In this document: positions 18,655 through 27,486 of the stretch, piece by piece
How the letters are laid out: each line of letters begins with the position of its first letter
Numbering within the stretch: position 1 is the stretch's first letter
Origin: Streptomyces sp. GS7
Lineage (GTDB): Bacteria > Actinomycetota > Actinomycetes > Streptomycetales > Streptomycetaceae
Direction: 5' to 3'
DNA: 64,000 nt
Assembly: GCF_009834125.1 (NCBI RefSeq)
Contig: NZ_CP047146.1
Span: 3,341,501-3,405,500, forward strand
Translations under genes and position numbers: made by a program
Notes under the pieces: model-generated
What the model saw: the letters and a program-made list of their open reading frames with translations, nothing else
What the model was told of the DNA's origin: nothing
Database searches by the model: none

Positions 18655-19359
18655 ATGACGGACCCCGATACCGCTGCCGAGGCCGGACCAGACGCCGACG
18701 CCGCTGTCGCAGGGGATGATCCCACCGCCGTCGCGCCGAGTCTGGGAGTGCAGCGGATGGTGGCCGTCCGACTTCCCACCGCGCACGGCGAGTTCCGCGC
18801 CGTCGGCTATCTCGACCGCCGCAGCGGGATCGAGCAAGTGGCCCTGGTGCGTGGCGACGTGGCGGGGGAGAAGGCGCTGACCCGTATCCATTCGGAGTGC
18901 CTGACGGGCGATGTCTTCGGTTCCACGCACTGCGAATGCGGTGAGCAACTGACCGCGGCCCTGCGGGCGATAGCGGACGCCGGGCGCGGCATCGTCGTCT
19001 ATGTCCAGGGGCACGAGGGCCGGGGCATAGGGCTGCTGGCCAAACTCCGGGCGATGAAACTCCAGGAGGACGACGGACTGGACACCGTCGAGGCGAACAT
19101 CGCGCTCGGGCTGCCCGTCGACGCCCGGGAATATCGTGCCGCGGCCGGAATCCTCCGGGACCTCGGCGTCCGGTCCGTACGGCTGTTGTCGAACAATCCG
19201 CGCAAGCGCGAGGCGCTGGAGCGCTATGGCATCGATGTCGCCGAGCGGGTCCCGCTGCTGATGCCGCCCGGTGCGGAGAACATCCGGTATCTGCGTGCCA
19301 AGCGGGAGCGCCTGGACCACGACCTTCCGCATCTGGACGGCGCCCCGGGCCCGTCCTGA
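18655..19359 (+). CDS. GTP cyclohydrolase II homologue, Tyr-to-Met variant
   Basis: The 234-residue protein has the GCH II zinc cysteines Cys82 (SECLTGD) and Cys93/Cys95 (THCECGEQ) and the GTP-binding motif HEGRGIGLL. Where E. coli RibA has Tyr105 (IRAY), this protein has Met134 (LRAMKLQ). In S. coelicolor SCO6655 the same Tyr-to-Met change is reported (from memory) to make the enzyme release the formylated pyrimidine FAPy instead of the fully hydrolysed riboflavin precursor. It is therefore probably not the housekeeping ribA but an entry enzyme for the adjacent orphan pathway. Confidence 0.92.
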   Translation: MTDPDTAAEAGPDADAAVAGDDPTAVAPSLGVQRMVAVRLPTAHGEFRAVGYLDRRSGIEQVALVRGDVAGEKALTRIHSECLTGDVFGSTHCECGEQLTAALRAIADAGRGIVVYVQGHEGRGIGLLAKLRAMKLQEDDGLDTVEANIALGLPVDAREYRAAAGILRDLGVRSVRLLSNNPRKREALERYGIDVAERVPLLMPPGAENIRYLRAKRERLDHDLPHLDGAPGPS

Positions 19360-19538
19360 CCGGCCCCGCCGCGGCCGTACGCGCCGGCCGGGGGGCCGCC
19401 CGGCCGGCCCGGCCGCTCACGTCCGCGAAATTCTTCTCCTTCGACATCTACACATAAAGGCGACATAAGTGCAGAATAAAGGTGCGCGGCTGATGCCACG
19501 CGGAGCGGCCTGACTTGTGGACGAAGGAGGCGAGTCGT

Positions 19539-19979
19539 ATGGCCGACGTCTCACACACCAGGGGAGATCTCGCTGGTCACCCCGACGCTTCTGAGATGAG
19601 GGCCCGAGCTGAGAGAGTGCTCGAAGGGCGTGACGTGGTGCTGGTCGACGGACCGGTGTTCCTGGTCGGTCTCTACTGCGCCGCTTCGCCGTGGATCGTG
19701 CACTACGCGGCCTCGCAACCCGCGCTGATGACCCACAACCTCATCATCGGTGTCGCGATCGCCCTGCTGGCGGTCGGGTTCACCGTCACTCCGGAGCGTA
19801 TGTACGGCCTGAGCGGCGCGATGTGCGCGATCGGCGTCTGGCTGATCGTGTCGCCCTGGATCGTCGGCACGGGCCCGGACAAGGGAGTCATCTGGAACAA
19901 CATCGTCATCGGAGCCCTGACCTTCCTCCTGGGGGCGATGTGCGTCGCGGTGGCATCGAGGAGCCGCGCTGTCACCTGA
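19539..19979 (+). CDS. SPW-repeat membrane protein
   Basis: Starting at ATG 19539, eight bases after GAAGGAGG, the 146-residue product has four hydrophobic segments and two SPW motifs (AASPWIVHY and VSPWIVGTG), the mark of the SPW repeat family. Function is unknown; homologues are common in actinobacteria. A promoter is likely in the AT-rich stretch 19430-19490. Stands alone as a gene. Confidence 0.85.
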   Translation: MADVSHTRGDLAGHPDASEMRARAERVLEGRDVVLVDGPVFLVGLYCAASPWIVHYAASQPALMTHNLIIGVAIALLAVGFTVTPERMYGLSGAMCAIGVWLIVSPWIVGTGPDKGVIWNNIVIGALTFLLGAMCVAVASRSRAVT

Positions 19980-20092
19980 TGCGCGCTCCCCACGGGGGCG
20001 TGTGGAAACCACCGGCCCGCTGCCGTACGACAGGAGAGCGACGGCAAGCGGGCCGGGCACGTGTGGGGCGGCACCCCTCGGTCCGCGGCCGG

Positions 20093-20449
20093 CTACGGCC
20101 GGTGATCGCGGTCCGGGGCGGCGGGCGGGGCGGGCGCGGCGAGCTGCCCGGCGACCCCGGCCAGCACCAGCCCGCCGGCCAGGATCAGACCGTGCGACAG
20201 CGCGACCCCGGCGACCAGGACGGCGATCGCGGTGCCCAGCATCAGCCAGACGGCGCCGCGCCGGACGGGCGGTGCCGCGCCGGCCGCCGGTATGCCCGGG
20301 TGCGGGCAGGGGGCGGCGTCGGTCCGGAACGTCTCCGCGAGGTCGCGGAGTTGGCGGTCGTCGTCGGGGGACAGGGAGCGTCCCTCCTCTCCCGGATGGG
20401 GCCGCCGGCCGCCCGTACGGGCAGGGTGCCGGCGGTCGGGTGGGGGCAT
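20093..20449 (-). CDS. DUF3040-like small membrane protein
   Basis: The 118-residue frame contains the DUF3040 opening pattern (SPDDDRQLRDLAETFRTD) followed by two membrane helices (GAVWLMLGTAIAVLVAG and LILAGGLVLAGVAGQLA). The only upstream ATG is at 20449, but the conserved part begins near residue 26, right after GGAGAGGAGGGA, so a CTG start in that place is possible. Function unknown. Confidence 0.65.
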   Translation of the reverse strand: MPPPDRRHPARTGGRRPHPGEEGRSLSPDDDRQLRDLAETFRTDAAPCPHPGIPAAGAAPPVRRGAVWLMLGTAIAVLVAGVALSHGLILAGGLVLAGVAGQLAAPAPPAAPDRDHRP

Positions 20450-20592
20450 GGCCTCGAAGATCCAGCGACATCAGGGTTACCTGACCACGGGTGACCCCTG
20501 CGTGGTGCGCACCGTCACACAGGCGTTGTTGTGCCCTGCCCGGCCCCGCCCGTAACGCCGTCGTCCGGACATCACCGGAGAGGTGAGGCGCC

Positions 20593-21389
20593 ATGCCGTA
20601 CGAGACGCCGCAGCAGCACCAGCCGCACGACGAGCCACAGCAGCACCAGCCCGCCGACGAGGCCCGCGAGGCCCCGCCATGCTGCGGGCCTGGGAGCGGC
20701 TGGACGACGGCGTGCGCACCGGCGCGCCCTCCTTCGCCACCGTCCACGGCACCGACTTCTCCGGCCACCTCGCCGAACGGCCCGCGCTGTCCGCCCAGTT
20801 CGACGCCGTGACGAGCCAGGGCACCGCGCACACCGCCACCCTGCTGCCCGCGGCCTACGCCTTCGACCGCTTCACGACCGTGGCCGACACCGGCGGTGGC
20901 GACGGCACCCTGACCGTCGCGCTCGTCCGGGCGTACCCGGCGCTGCGCGGCATCGTCTTCGACAGCGCGCCGGGTCTGGCCGAAGCCGGTCCGCGGCTCG
21001 CCCGCGAGGGGCTGGACGGCCGCTGCTCCCCGGTGACCGGGGGCTTCTTCGCCACCGCCCCCGAGGGCGCCGACCTGTATCTACTCAAGAGCGTGATCCA
21101 CGACTGGAGCGACGAGCGCTGCGCGGAGATCCTCGGCCACATCCGGGCGGTGATCCCCGACGGCGGCCGGCTGCTGATCGTCGAGCCCGCGCTGCCCGCG
21201 GCGGCCGACCCGTCCGGCCGCGGCATCAGCTACCGCAGCGACCTCGACATGCTGGTCGACGTCGGGGGCCGGGAGCGCACCCGGGACGACTTCGAGCGGC
21301 TGTGCCGCGGCGCGGGCTTCGCCGTGCGGACGGTCACCGCGCTGCCCCGGCCCGACCGCCTCTCCGTCACCGAGGCCGAGCCGGTGTGA
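20593..21389 (+). pseudogene. Truncated SAM-dependent O-methyltransferase
   Basis: A plausible start (ATG 20593, after GGAGAGG) opens MPYETPQQHQPHDEPQQHQ, but that frame is lost after about 28 codons. The methyltransferase domain continues in another frame from ATG 20679 to 21389 (236 residues) with ADTGGGDGTL and the catalytic IHDWSDE. The winged-helix dimerisation domain of about 100 residues that this family needs is missing, consistent with an internal deletion plus frameshift. A separate translation from 20679 is possible but lacks a good ribosome site. Confidence 0.65.
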
Positions 21390-21402
21390 TGCCGTGACCG
21401 CG

Positions 21403-21473
21403 TGGCCCACACGTGCGCCGACCGGGCATCTTCGGTTAAATCAAACGTGTGGGCCATGCGCCCGTGATGGCCC
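21403..21473. promoter_or_regulatory. Alternative hairpins upstream of alkylsulfatase gene
   Basis: TGGCCCACACGT (21403-21414) is exactly complementary to ACGTGTGGGCCA (21445-21456), a 12-bp stem with a 30-nt loop. The right arm also begins GGGCCAT (21451-21457), which can instead pair with ATGGCCC (21467-21473). The two structures are mutually exclusive, and the last arm ends 25 nt before the GTG of the alkylsulfatase gene. It could be a terminator for the upstream gene or a regulatory switch. Confidence 0.55.
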
Positions 21474-21497
21474 GCTGTCCGGGAGAGGTGGCGCGCC

Positions 21498-23360
21498 GTG
21501 ACCGCTGTGCCTGTGGACGAGCACGCTGTGCCCGTCGATGACCACGAAGACTTCGCCGACGCCGACCGCGGCTTCATCGCCTCGCTCGACCCGCCCCGGA
21601 TCACCGCGGCGGACGGGCGGGTGGTCTGGGACGCGGAGGACTACGCGTTCCTGGCCGGGAACTGCCCCGAGACCGCGAACGAGAGCCTGTGGCGCCAGGG
21701 GAGACTGGTGAGCCGGCAGGGCCTGTACGAGGTGACCGACGGCATCTATCAGGCGCGCGGTCTGGACCTGTCCAACATGACGCTCATCGAAGGCGATCAC
21801 GGGGTCCTCGTCGTCGACCCGCTGCTCTCCGCCGAGACCGCCGCCGCGGCCCTGGAGCTCTACCGCAAGCACCGCGGCGACCGGCCGGTCACCGCCCTGA
21901 TCTACACCCACGCGCACGCCGACCACTTCGGCGGCGGACGCGGCGTCCTGCCGCCCGGCCACCACCCCGTACCGGTCCTCGCGCCCGCCGGGTTCCGGGC
22001 GCACGTGGTCGGCGAGCAGCTCTACACGGGACCGGCGATGGCCCGGCGCGCCGAGTACATGTACGGCACCCGGCTCCCGAAAGGGCCGGGCGGCCAGATC
22101 GGCTGCGGTCTGGGCACCACCGCCTCCACCGGCACCCGCACCTTCATCCCGCCGACCGTGGACGTCACCCGCACCGGACAGGAGGAGATCGTCGACGGCG
22201 TGCGCCTGGTCTTCCAGCTCACCCCGGGCACCGACGCCCCCGCGTCGATGAACTTCGCCTCCCCGTCCCACCAGGCGCTCTGCACCGCGGAGAACGCCCT
22301 GCACACGCTGCACAGCGTCCTCACCCTGCGCGGTGCGGTCGCCCGCGACACCCGGCGCTGGTCCCACTACCTCAACGAGGCCCTGGCCCTCTTCGGCGCC
22401 GACACCGAGGTCGCCTTCGCCTCCCACCACTGGCCGACCTGGGGCAACGACCGCATCCGCGGCCTGCTGGCCAACCAGCGCGACCTGTACGCCTACCTGC
22501 ACGACCAGACGCTGCGGCTGCTCAACGAAGGGCACACCGGCCCCGAGATCGCCGAGGAGCTGCGGCTGCCCCCGGGCCTGGAGCGGCTGTGGGCGCACCA
22601 CGGCTACTACGGCTCGCTCAGCCACAACGTCAAGGCGATCTACCAGCGCTACCTCGGCTGGTTCGACGGCAACCCCGCGCACCTGTGGGAGCACCCGCCG
22701 GCCGAGCAGGCCCGGCGCTACGTGGACATCCTGGGCGGTGTGGAGGCCACCGTGGACGCGGGCAAGCGGTACGCCGCCGACGGCGACCTCCGGTTCGCCG
22801 CCACCCTCCTCGACCACGCCGTCTTCGCCGCCCCGCAGAACCTGCGCGCCCGCCGCGAACTCGCCGCCGTCTACGAGCGGCTGGGATACGGCTGCGAGAA
22901 CGGCACCTGGCGCAACTACTACCTCACCGGCGCCATGGAACTGCGCGGCGGTCCCGCCGCACCCCCGCCCGCCACCGGCCCGGAGGCCGCCGGACCCGAT
23001 CTCGTCGGGGCCCGTACCGTCGACCAGCTCCTCGACTCGCTCGCCATCCGCATCGACGGCCCCCGGGCCTGGTCGGCCCACCTCTGCATCGACCTCTACC
23101 TCGCCGACGAGGACCGCACCTGGCACCTCACCCTCTCCCACGGCGCCCTCACCCACCTCAGCACCCCCGGCCGCCCCACCGCCTCCGGCGACCGGCTGCC
23201 GGATCTGACCCTCAGCCTCACCACCACCCAGCTCCGTGACCTGCTCACCGGCGGCGGCCCGTCCGCCGTCACCCACGAGGGTGAGCCGGGGGCGGCCCTC
23301 CACGAACTCCTCGGCCTGCTCAGCACCCCCGACCCCGACTTCCCCATCGTCACCCCCTGA
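21498..23360 (+). CDS. Alkyl/aryl-sulfatase (SdsA1-like, metallo-beta-lactamase fold)
   Basis: The 620-residue protein has a metallo-beta-lactamase domain with the zinc motif YTHAHADHFGG (His138, His140, Asp142, His143), a central all-helical dimerisation region (residues about 380-500) and a C-terminal SCP2-like domain, the layout of SdsA1-type enzymes that hydrolyse alkyl sulfates such as SDS. Unlike SdsA1 there is no signal peptide, so it is probably cytoplasmic. GTG start follows GGGAGAGGTG. A STAND-type ATPase gene begins 55 nt downstream. Confidence 0.92.
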   Translation: MTAVPVDEHAVPVDDHEDFADADRGFIASLDPPRITAADGRVVWDAEDYAFLAGNCPETANESLWRQGRLVSRQGLYEVTDGIYQARGLDLSNMTLIEGDHGVLVVDPLLSAETAAAALELYRKHRGDRPVTALIYTHAHADHFGGGRGVLPPGHHPVPVLAPAGFRAHVVGEQLYTGPAMARRAEYMYGTRLPKGPGGQIGCGLGTTASTGTRTFIPPTVDVTRTGQEEIVDGVRLVFQLTPGTDAPASMNFASPSHQALCTAENALHTLHSVLTLRGAVARDTRRWSHYLNEALALFGADTEVAFASHHWPTWGNDRIRGLLANQRDLYAYLHDQTLRLLNEGHTGPEIAEELRLPPGLERLWAHHGYYGSLSHNVKAIYQRYLGWFDGNPAHLWEHPPAEQARRYVDILGGVEATVDAGKRYAADGDLRFAATLLDHAVFAAPQNLRARRELAAVYERLGYGCENGTWRNYYLTGAMELRGGPAAPPPATGPEAAGPDLVGARTVDQLLDSLAIRIDGPRAWSAHLCIDLYLADEDRTWHLTLSHGALTHLSTPGRPTASGDRLPDLTLSLTTTQLRDLLTGGGPSAVTHEGEPGAALHELLGLLSTPDPDFPIVTP

Positions 23361-23415
23361 TCCCTCCGGGGCCGGCGCGCTGTGGGCTCCCTCCGGTGTG
23401 CGGCAAACTGGGCCG

Positions 23416-25455
23416 GTGACCAGCGACATTCCCGATGAGTCGACAAGCTTTGTCGGCCGGCGAGCCGAACTGCGGCAGCTGCACAACGAGTTGACCCAGC
23501 ACCGGCTGATCACCCTGACCGGCCCCGGCGGTGTGGGCAAGACCCGGATCGCGATGCGGGCCGCCCGCGCCGCGGCGCCCCGCTTCCCGGACGGCGTCCG
23601 GTGGACCCCGCTCTGGCCGTTACGGGGCGAGCAGCTGCTCGTCGCCGCCGTCTGCGACGCCGTCGGCCTGTCCGACCACTCGGCACGGACCCCGGTGGCC
23701 GCGCTCTGCGAATGGCTCGCCGACAAGCGGCTGCTGCTGGTCCTGGACTCCTGCGAACACCTCGTCGCCGCCTGCCGCGACCTGGTCGGCGATCTGCTGA
23801 CCGCCGCCCCCGCGGTGACCGTACTGGTCACCAGCCGGCAGCCGCTGGACGTCGTCGGCGAGTGGATCACCGAGATCGACCCGCTGCCCTGCACCGGCGA
23901 CAACGACGCGCTGGCGCTGTTCACCGAACGGGCCGGCACCGCGGCCCCGGACCTCCGGCTCGGTGATCCGGCCAACGTCCGGGCCGCGGCGGAGATCTGC
24001 CGGCGCCTCGAAGGGGTCCCGCTCGCCCTGGAGCTGGCCGGCGCCCAGCTGGCACACAGCCCGCTCGACCGAGTCGCCGAGCGCATCGGATCCGGCTTCG
24101 ACGCCCTGGACGGCACCGAGACCGCCTGGACCCCGCGGCATCGCACGCTGCGCACCGCCATCGGCTGGAGCCACGAGCTGTGCGAGCCGCTGGAGCGGCT
24201 GCTGTGGGCCCGGCTCTCCGTCTTCCGCGGCACCTTCGACGCCGAGTCCGCGGGCGCCGTCTGCGCGGGCGGCCCGCTCACCGGCGACGGCGTGCGCGCC
24301 GCACTGGCCGGCCTCGCCGCCAAGTCGGTGATCCACCGCGAGGGCACGCGCTTCCGGATGCTCGACACGCTCCGCGAGTACGGCCGGATGTGGCTGGCGG
24401 AACTGGGCGAGGAGGCCGGCGTCGCCGACCGGCACGCCGCGCACTTCGTCGGCTTCGGCCGCCGCGCCGAACTCGGCTGGCTGGGCCCCCAGCAGGTCGG
24501 CTGGTACGGCCGGATCGCCGACGCGCACGTCGATTTGTGCACCGCGCTGGACCACCTGCTGCACGCCGCGCCGGAACGCGCCCAGGAACTCGGCGCCGCC
24601 ATCGGCTTCTTCTGGAGCTGCTGCGGCCATCTGCACGAGGCCCGCGACTACTTGGAGCGCGCCCTCGCCGCCCATGACGTCCCGAGTCCGGCCCGCACCC
24701 GGGCGCTGTGGGCGCTCGGCGTCGCGGTCCTCCTCCAGGGCGACCTGGACACCGCCGAGACGCTCGGCCGCCGGTGCGCCCGCGCCGCACGAGAGGACGG
24801 TGCCCCCGAGGGCGCCGACGCGACGCTCGCCGCCGGCTACCTCATCGGCCTCACCCACCTCATGGCCGGCCGCCCGCTGACCGCCTACACCGTCGCGGAA
24901 CAGGTCCTCGGCCCGCCGCCGGACGACCCGTTCGCCTCCGCCGCCCGGCTGCGCTGCCATCTCGTACGGCTCTTCGCGCTCACCGCCCTGGGCCGGCTGG
25001 CCGAGGCCCGTGACGAGGCCACCGCGCTGCGGCACGGCTGCGAGGTACGCGGCGAATACTGGTCCCGCTCGTACACCGACTACCAGCTCGCCCTGATCTG
25101 CCTCTACCAGGGCCGGCCCGAGGAGTCCGCGCGGCACGCCCGGGCCATGCTCGCCGCCAAGCAGCACATCGGCGACAACTTCGGGATCGCGCTGGGCCTG
25201 GACGTGCTGGCGGCCGCGGTCGCCGCGCAGGGCGACGGCGCGTCGGCCGCCCTCGTCTACGGCGCCGGCCAGGCCGTCTGGCGCACGGTCGGCCACCCGC
25301 AGCGCGGCACCCCGGAGTTGCGCGCGGTCCGCGAGGAGTGCGAGCAGCGGGCCCGTGCCGCGATCGGCGACGAGGAGTACGTCGCGGCCTTCCGCCGGGC
25401 CGCCGAGCAGTGCCCCGAGGTGCTGGTCGCCCGGATCGTGGCCGGGGAGCTGTGA
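23416..25455 (+). CDS. STAND/AfsR-type ATPase regulator without DNA-binding domain
   Basis: The 679-residue protein starts directly with the nucleotide-binding domain (P-loop GPGGVGKTR at 36-44; Walker B LLLVLDSCEHL at 107-117), followed by a winged-helix-like segment and a helical TPR-like C-terminal half. Relatives in the LuxR/AfsR/SARP families carry an N- or C-terminal DNA-binding domain, which is absent here. It probably acts as a signalling ATPase through protein contacts. Likely co-transcribed with the alkylsulfatase. Confidence 0.87.
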   Translation: MTSDIPDESTSFVGRRAELRQLHNELTQHRLITLTGPGGVGKTRIAMRAARAAAPRFPDGVRWTPLWPLRGEQLLVAAVCDAVGLSDHSARTPVAALCEWLADKRLLLVLDSCEHLVAACRDLVGDLLTAAPAVTVLVTSRQPLDVVGEWITEIDPLPCTGDNDALALFTERAGTAAPDLRLGDPANVRAAAEICRRLEGVPLALELAGAQLAHSPLDRVAERIGSGFDALDGTETAWTPRHRTLRTAIGWSHELCEPLERLLWARLSVFRGTFDAESAGAVCAGGPLTGDGVRAALAGLAAKSVIHREGTRFRMLDTLREYGRMWLAELGEEAGVADRHAAHFVGFGRRAELGWLGPQQVGWYGRIADAHVDLCTALDHLLHAAPERAQELGAAIGFFWSCCGHLHEARDYLERALAAHDVPSPARTRALWALGVAVLLQGDLDTAETLGRRCARAAREDGAPEGADATLAAGYLIGLTHLMAGRPLTAYTVAEQVLGPPPDDPFASAARLRCHLVRLFALTALGRLAEARDEATALRHGCEVRGEYWSRSYTDYQLALICLYQGRPEESARHARAMLAAKQHIGDNFGIALGLDVLAAAVAAQGDGASAALVYGAGQAVWRTVGHPQRGTPELRAVREECEQRARAAIGDEEYVAAFRRAAEQCPEVLVARIVAGEL

Positions 25456-25501
25456 TCGCCGCCGCCACAGCGGCCACGTTGACCGGCGGCGACCCCCGGC
25501 G

Positions 25502-26542
25502 TCAGCCGGCCGGTTCGCGGGCCAGCGCGTACAGCAGCTCGTAGGCGGTGGTCACCAGCAGGCAGGAACGGCCGCGCCGGGTGGCGAGCGCGACCAGCCC
25601 GGTCCCGGTCGCCGGGTGGTAGCCGAGGAACGCCTGCTGGCCGAAGGTCGCCCCGACGTGGAAGAGCAGCGGCCCGTGCCGCGCCGGGTGCTGGTACCAC
25701 GTCAGGGTGTGGGTGTTGCGGTGCCGCCAGCCGCGCCGCAGCAGCGGGATCTGCACCTCGCGCAGCGCCCGCGGCAGCGGGGAGCCGTCGGGGGAGAGGT
25801 GGACCTCCAGGTAGGTCAGCAGGTCGGCGGGGGTGGCGCGGACCGCCCCGGCGGCGGCGAACGCGCCCATCTCGGCGCTGCGGACCGGGGTGCTCCCGTT
25901 GGTCCGGTGGCCGATGGCGTCGGTGCCGGTCGCACCGGGCGCCAGGGAGGTGCCCGTCAGCCCGAGCGGGCCGAGGATCCGGGTGTCGAGCAGGGTGGCG
26001 TAGTCGGCGCCCGCCGCACCGCCCATCGCCGGGCCGAGCAGCGCCAGCCCGAAGTTGGAGTAGTGCCAGCGGGTCCCGGGCCGGTGCCGCGGGCGGGTGC
26101 GCGCGAAGGTGCGCAGCAGCCGCTCGGTGTCGTAGCGGGCGTAGCCGTCGTCGTACGGGCGCAGCAGCGCGCCGGCCAGCAGGTCGGCGGGGATCCGCGG
26201 CAGCCCCGAGGTGTGGGTGGCCAGGTGCCGCAGGGTGATCCGGCGGGACCGCGGGTGCGGCAGCGGCAGCCGCGGCAGGTGGGCGGTGAGCGGGTCGTCC
26301 AGCCCCAGTACCCCGGTCGCCGCCAGTTCCGCGAGCAGCAGTACGGTGAACGTCTTGGAGAGCGACCCGAGTTCGTAGCGCAGCGCATGGCGCGGGGTCG
26401 GCGGCGCCAGCGCGGTGCCGCCGCTGACCACGGTGCGCCGGCCGTGCCGGGTGACGGCCAGCACGACGTCCGGGGCGTCGATCTCGGCGACCGCGTCCGC
26501 GAGCCGGTCCGCGAGCGCCGTCGCGCCGCCTTCGGGCCGCAT
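25502..26542 (-). CDS. Class C beta-lactamase-fold serine hydrolase
   Basis: The 346-residue protein (start ATG 26542 fused to the upstream stop as TGATG) has the SxxK motif at Ser60-Lys63 (GSLSKTF), Tyr161-Ser-Asn163 (HYSNFG) and HVG in place of the KTG triad. There is no signal peptide, so it is probably a cytoplasmic esterase/peptidase and not a resistance enzyme. It ends the coupled operon that begins with a small peptide gene at 29358, and could process a product of that operon. Confidence 0.88.
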   Translation of the reverse strand: MRPEGGATALADRLADAVAEIDAPDVVLAVTRHGRRTVVSGGTALAPPTPRHALRYELGSLSKTFTVLLLAELAATGVLGLDDPLTAHLPRLPLPHPRSRRITLRHLATHTSGLPRIPADLLAGALLRPYDDGYARYDTERLLRTFARTRPRHRPGTRWHYSNFGLALLGPAMGGAAGADYATLLDTRILGPLGLTGTSLAPGATGTDAIGHRTNGSTPVRSAEMGAFAAAGAVRATPADLLTYLEVHLSPDGSPLPRALREVQIPLLRRGWRHRNTHTLTWYQHPARHGPLLFHVGATFGQQAFLGYHPATGTGLVALATRRGRSCLLVTTAYELLYALAREPAG

Positions 26543-27486
26543 CAGCCGGCGTCGGCGGACAGCACCCGGGACGTCGCCATCGCCGAGGCGAACGCGGCAA
26601 CCAGGGTGGGGTGGTGGACCTGGTCGAAGACCTCCGCCGGATCGCCCTGCGGCATCGCGCGCCGGATGGGCATCGCGCCGTCGGCGGACTGGGCGGCGGC
26701 GTAACGCTGCCACAGCTGTGCGTCCAGTGTGGGGCGCGGCAGGCAGGCGTCGACGATCAGCAGCTCGCCGAGCAGGTCCCAGTGTTCGAGCTCCGCCCAG
26801 TCCGCCATCCAGGCGGGCAGGTACCGGGTGAGGTAGTCGGCGATCGCCGGCGGGATCCGGTCGGGCGCCTCGCCCCAGTTGGTGAGGTGGAAGACGGTGT
26901 GGGTGATGTCGTACGCGATGTGCAGCCGCACCGTCCAGGGCTCGGGGAGCTGCCCCAGCCAGGTGCGCTCCAGCGCCCGGTCGAAGTCGGCGCTGGGCGC
27001 GAGCCCGAGTTTGCGCTCGGCGTTGAGCACTCCGAGCCGCCGGTTGGGCGCCATCTCCAGCGCGGTCCAGGTGGTGGTCCGCCGGGACACCTCCAGGGCC
27101 GCTTCCAGGCCGGGGTGGCGGTGGCCCAGTTCGTGGAAGGGCGCGTAGACCTCCAGTGGCACCGGCGAGTGCGGTTCGTCGTGCTGGAGGGCGGCCAGCA
27201 CGTTGCCGCCGTCCAGCAGCTCCCGCCAGGTGAAGTCCAGCAGCTGCCCGGCCCGGGTGCGCTGCCGGGATCCTGCCACGCCCTCCCGGAAGAGCACCTG
27301 CATGTTGATGGCCAACTCCCCGATGGGCTTGAGCCGTTCGATCATCGCGCTGCCCGTGGCGCGGTCCTCGGGGGCCAGCCGGAAGTGGTCACGGTGCGCG
27401 TCGATCCAGGCCAGGGCCCGGTCGCCGACGCCGTGCACCAGCGCGGCGGAGGCCGGGGACACCAGGGACGCAGCCGGCACGGTCAC
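26542..27486 (-). CDS. Protein of unknown function, paralogue A
   Basis: Start is GTG 27486, overlapping the upstream TGA (GTGA). The 314-residue protein is paralogous with the next gene upstream: shared blocks are LGVLNAER, LPEPW, THTVFHLTNWG, WDLLGELL, ACLP and WQRYAAAQSADG. The family is helical, without membrane segments or a nucleotide-binding motif. From memory it may correspond to a domain of unknown function (DUF6895); this is unverified. The paired paralogues may form a heterodimer. Confidence 0.8.
   Translation of the reverse strand: MTVPAASLVSPASAALVHGVGDRALAWIDAHRDHFRLAPEDRATGSAMIERLKPIGELAINMQVLFREGVAGSRQRTRAGQLLDFTWRELLDGGNVLAALQHDEPHSPVPLEVYAPFHELGHRHPGLEAALEVSRRTTTWTALEMAPNRRLGVLNAERKLGLAPSADFDRALERTWLGQLPEPWTVRLHIAYDITHTVFHLTNWGEAPDRIPPAIADYLTRYLPAWMADWAELEHWDLLGELLIVDACLPRPTLDAQLWQRYAAAQSADGAMPIRRAMPQGDPAEVFDQVHHPTLVAAFASAMATSRVLSADAG

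Noticed and set aside
21441..24602. Long - strand open frame opposite the alkylsulfatase and STAND genes
   Set aside because: Antisense shadow of two clear genes; low-complexity Gly/Val/Arg composition with no family features.
25502..26542. Beta-lactam resistance gene
   Set aside because: It has class C motifs, but no signal peptide, and sits in a coupled operon of unknown function, so a cytoplasmic esterase or peptidase role is more likely.
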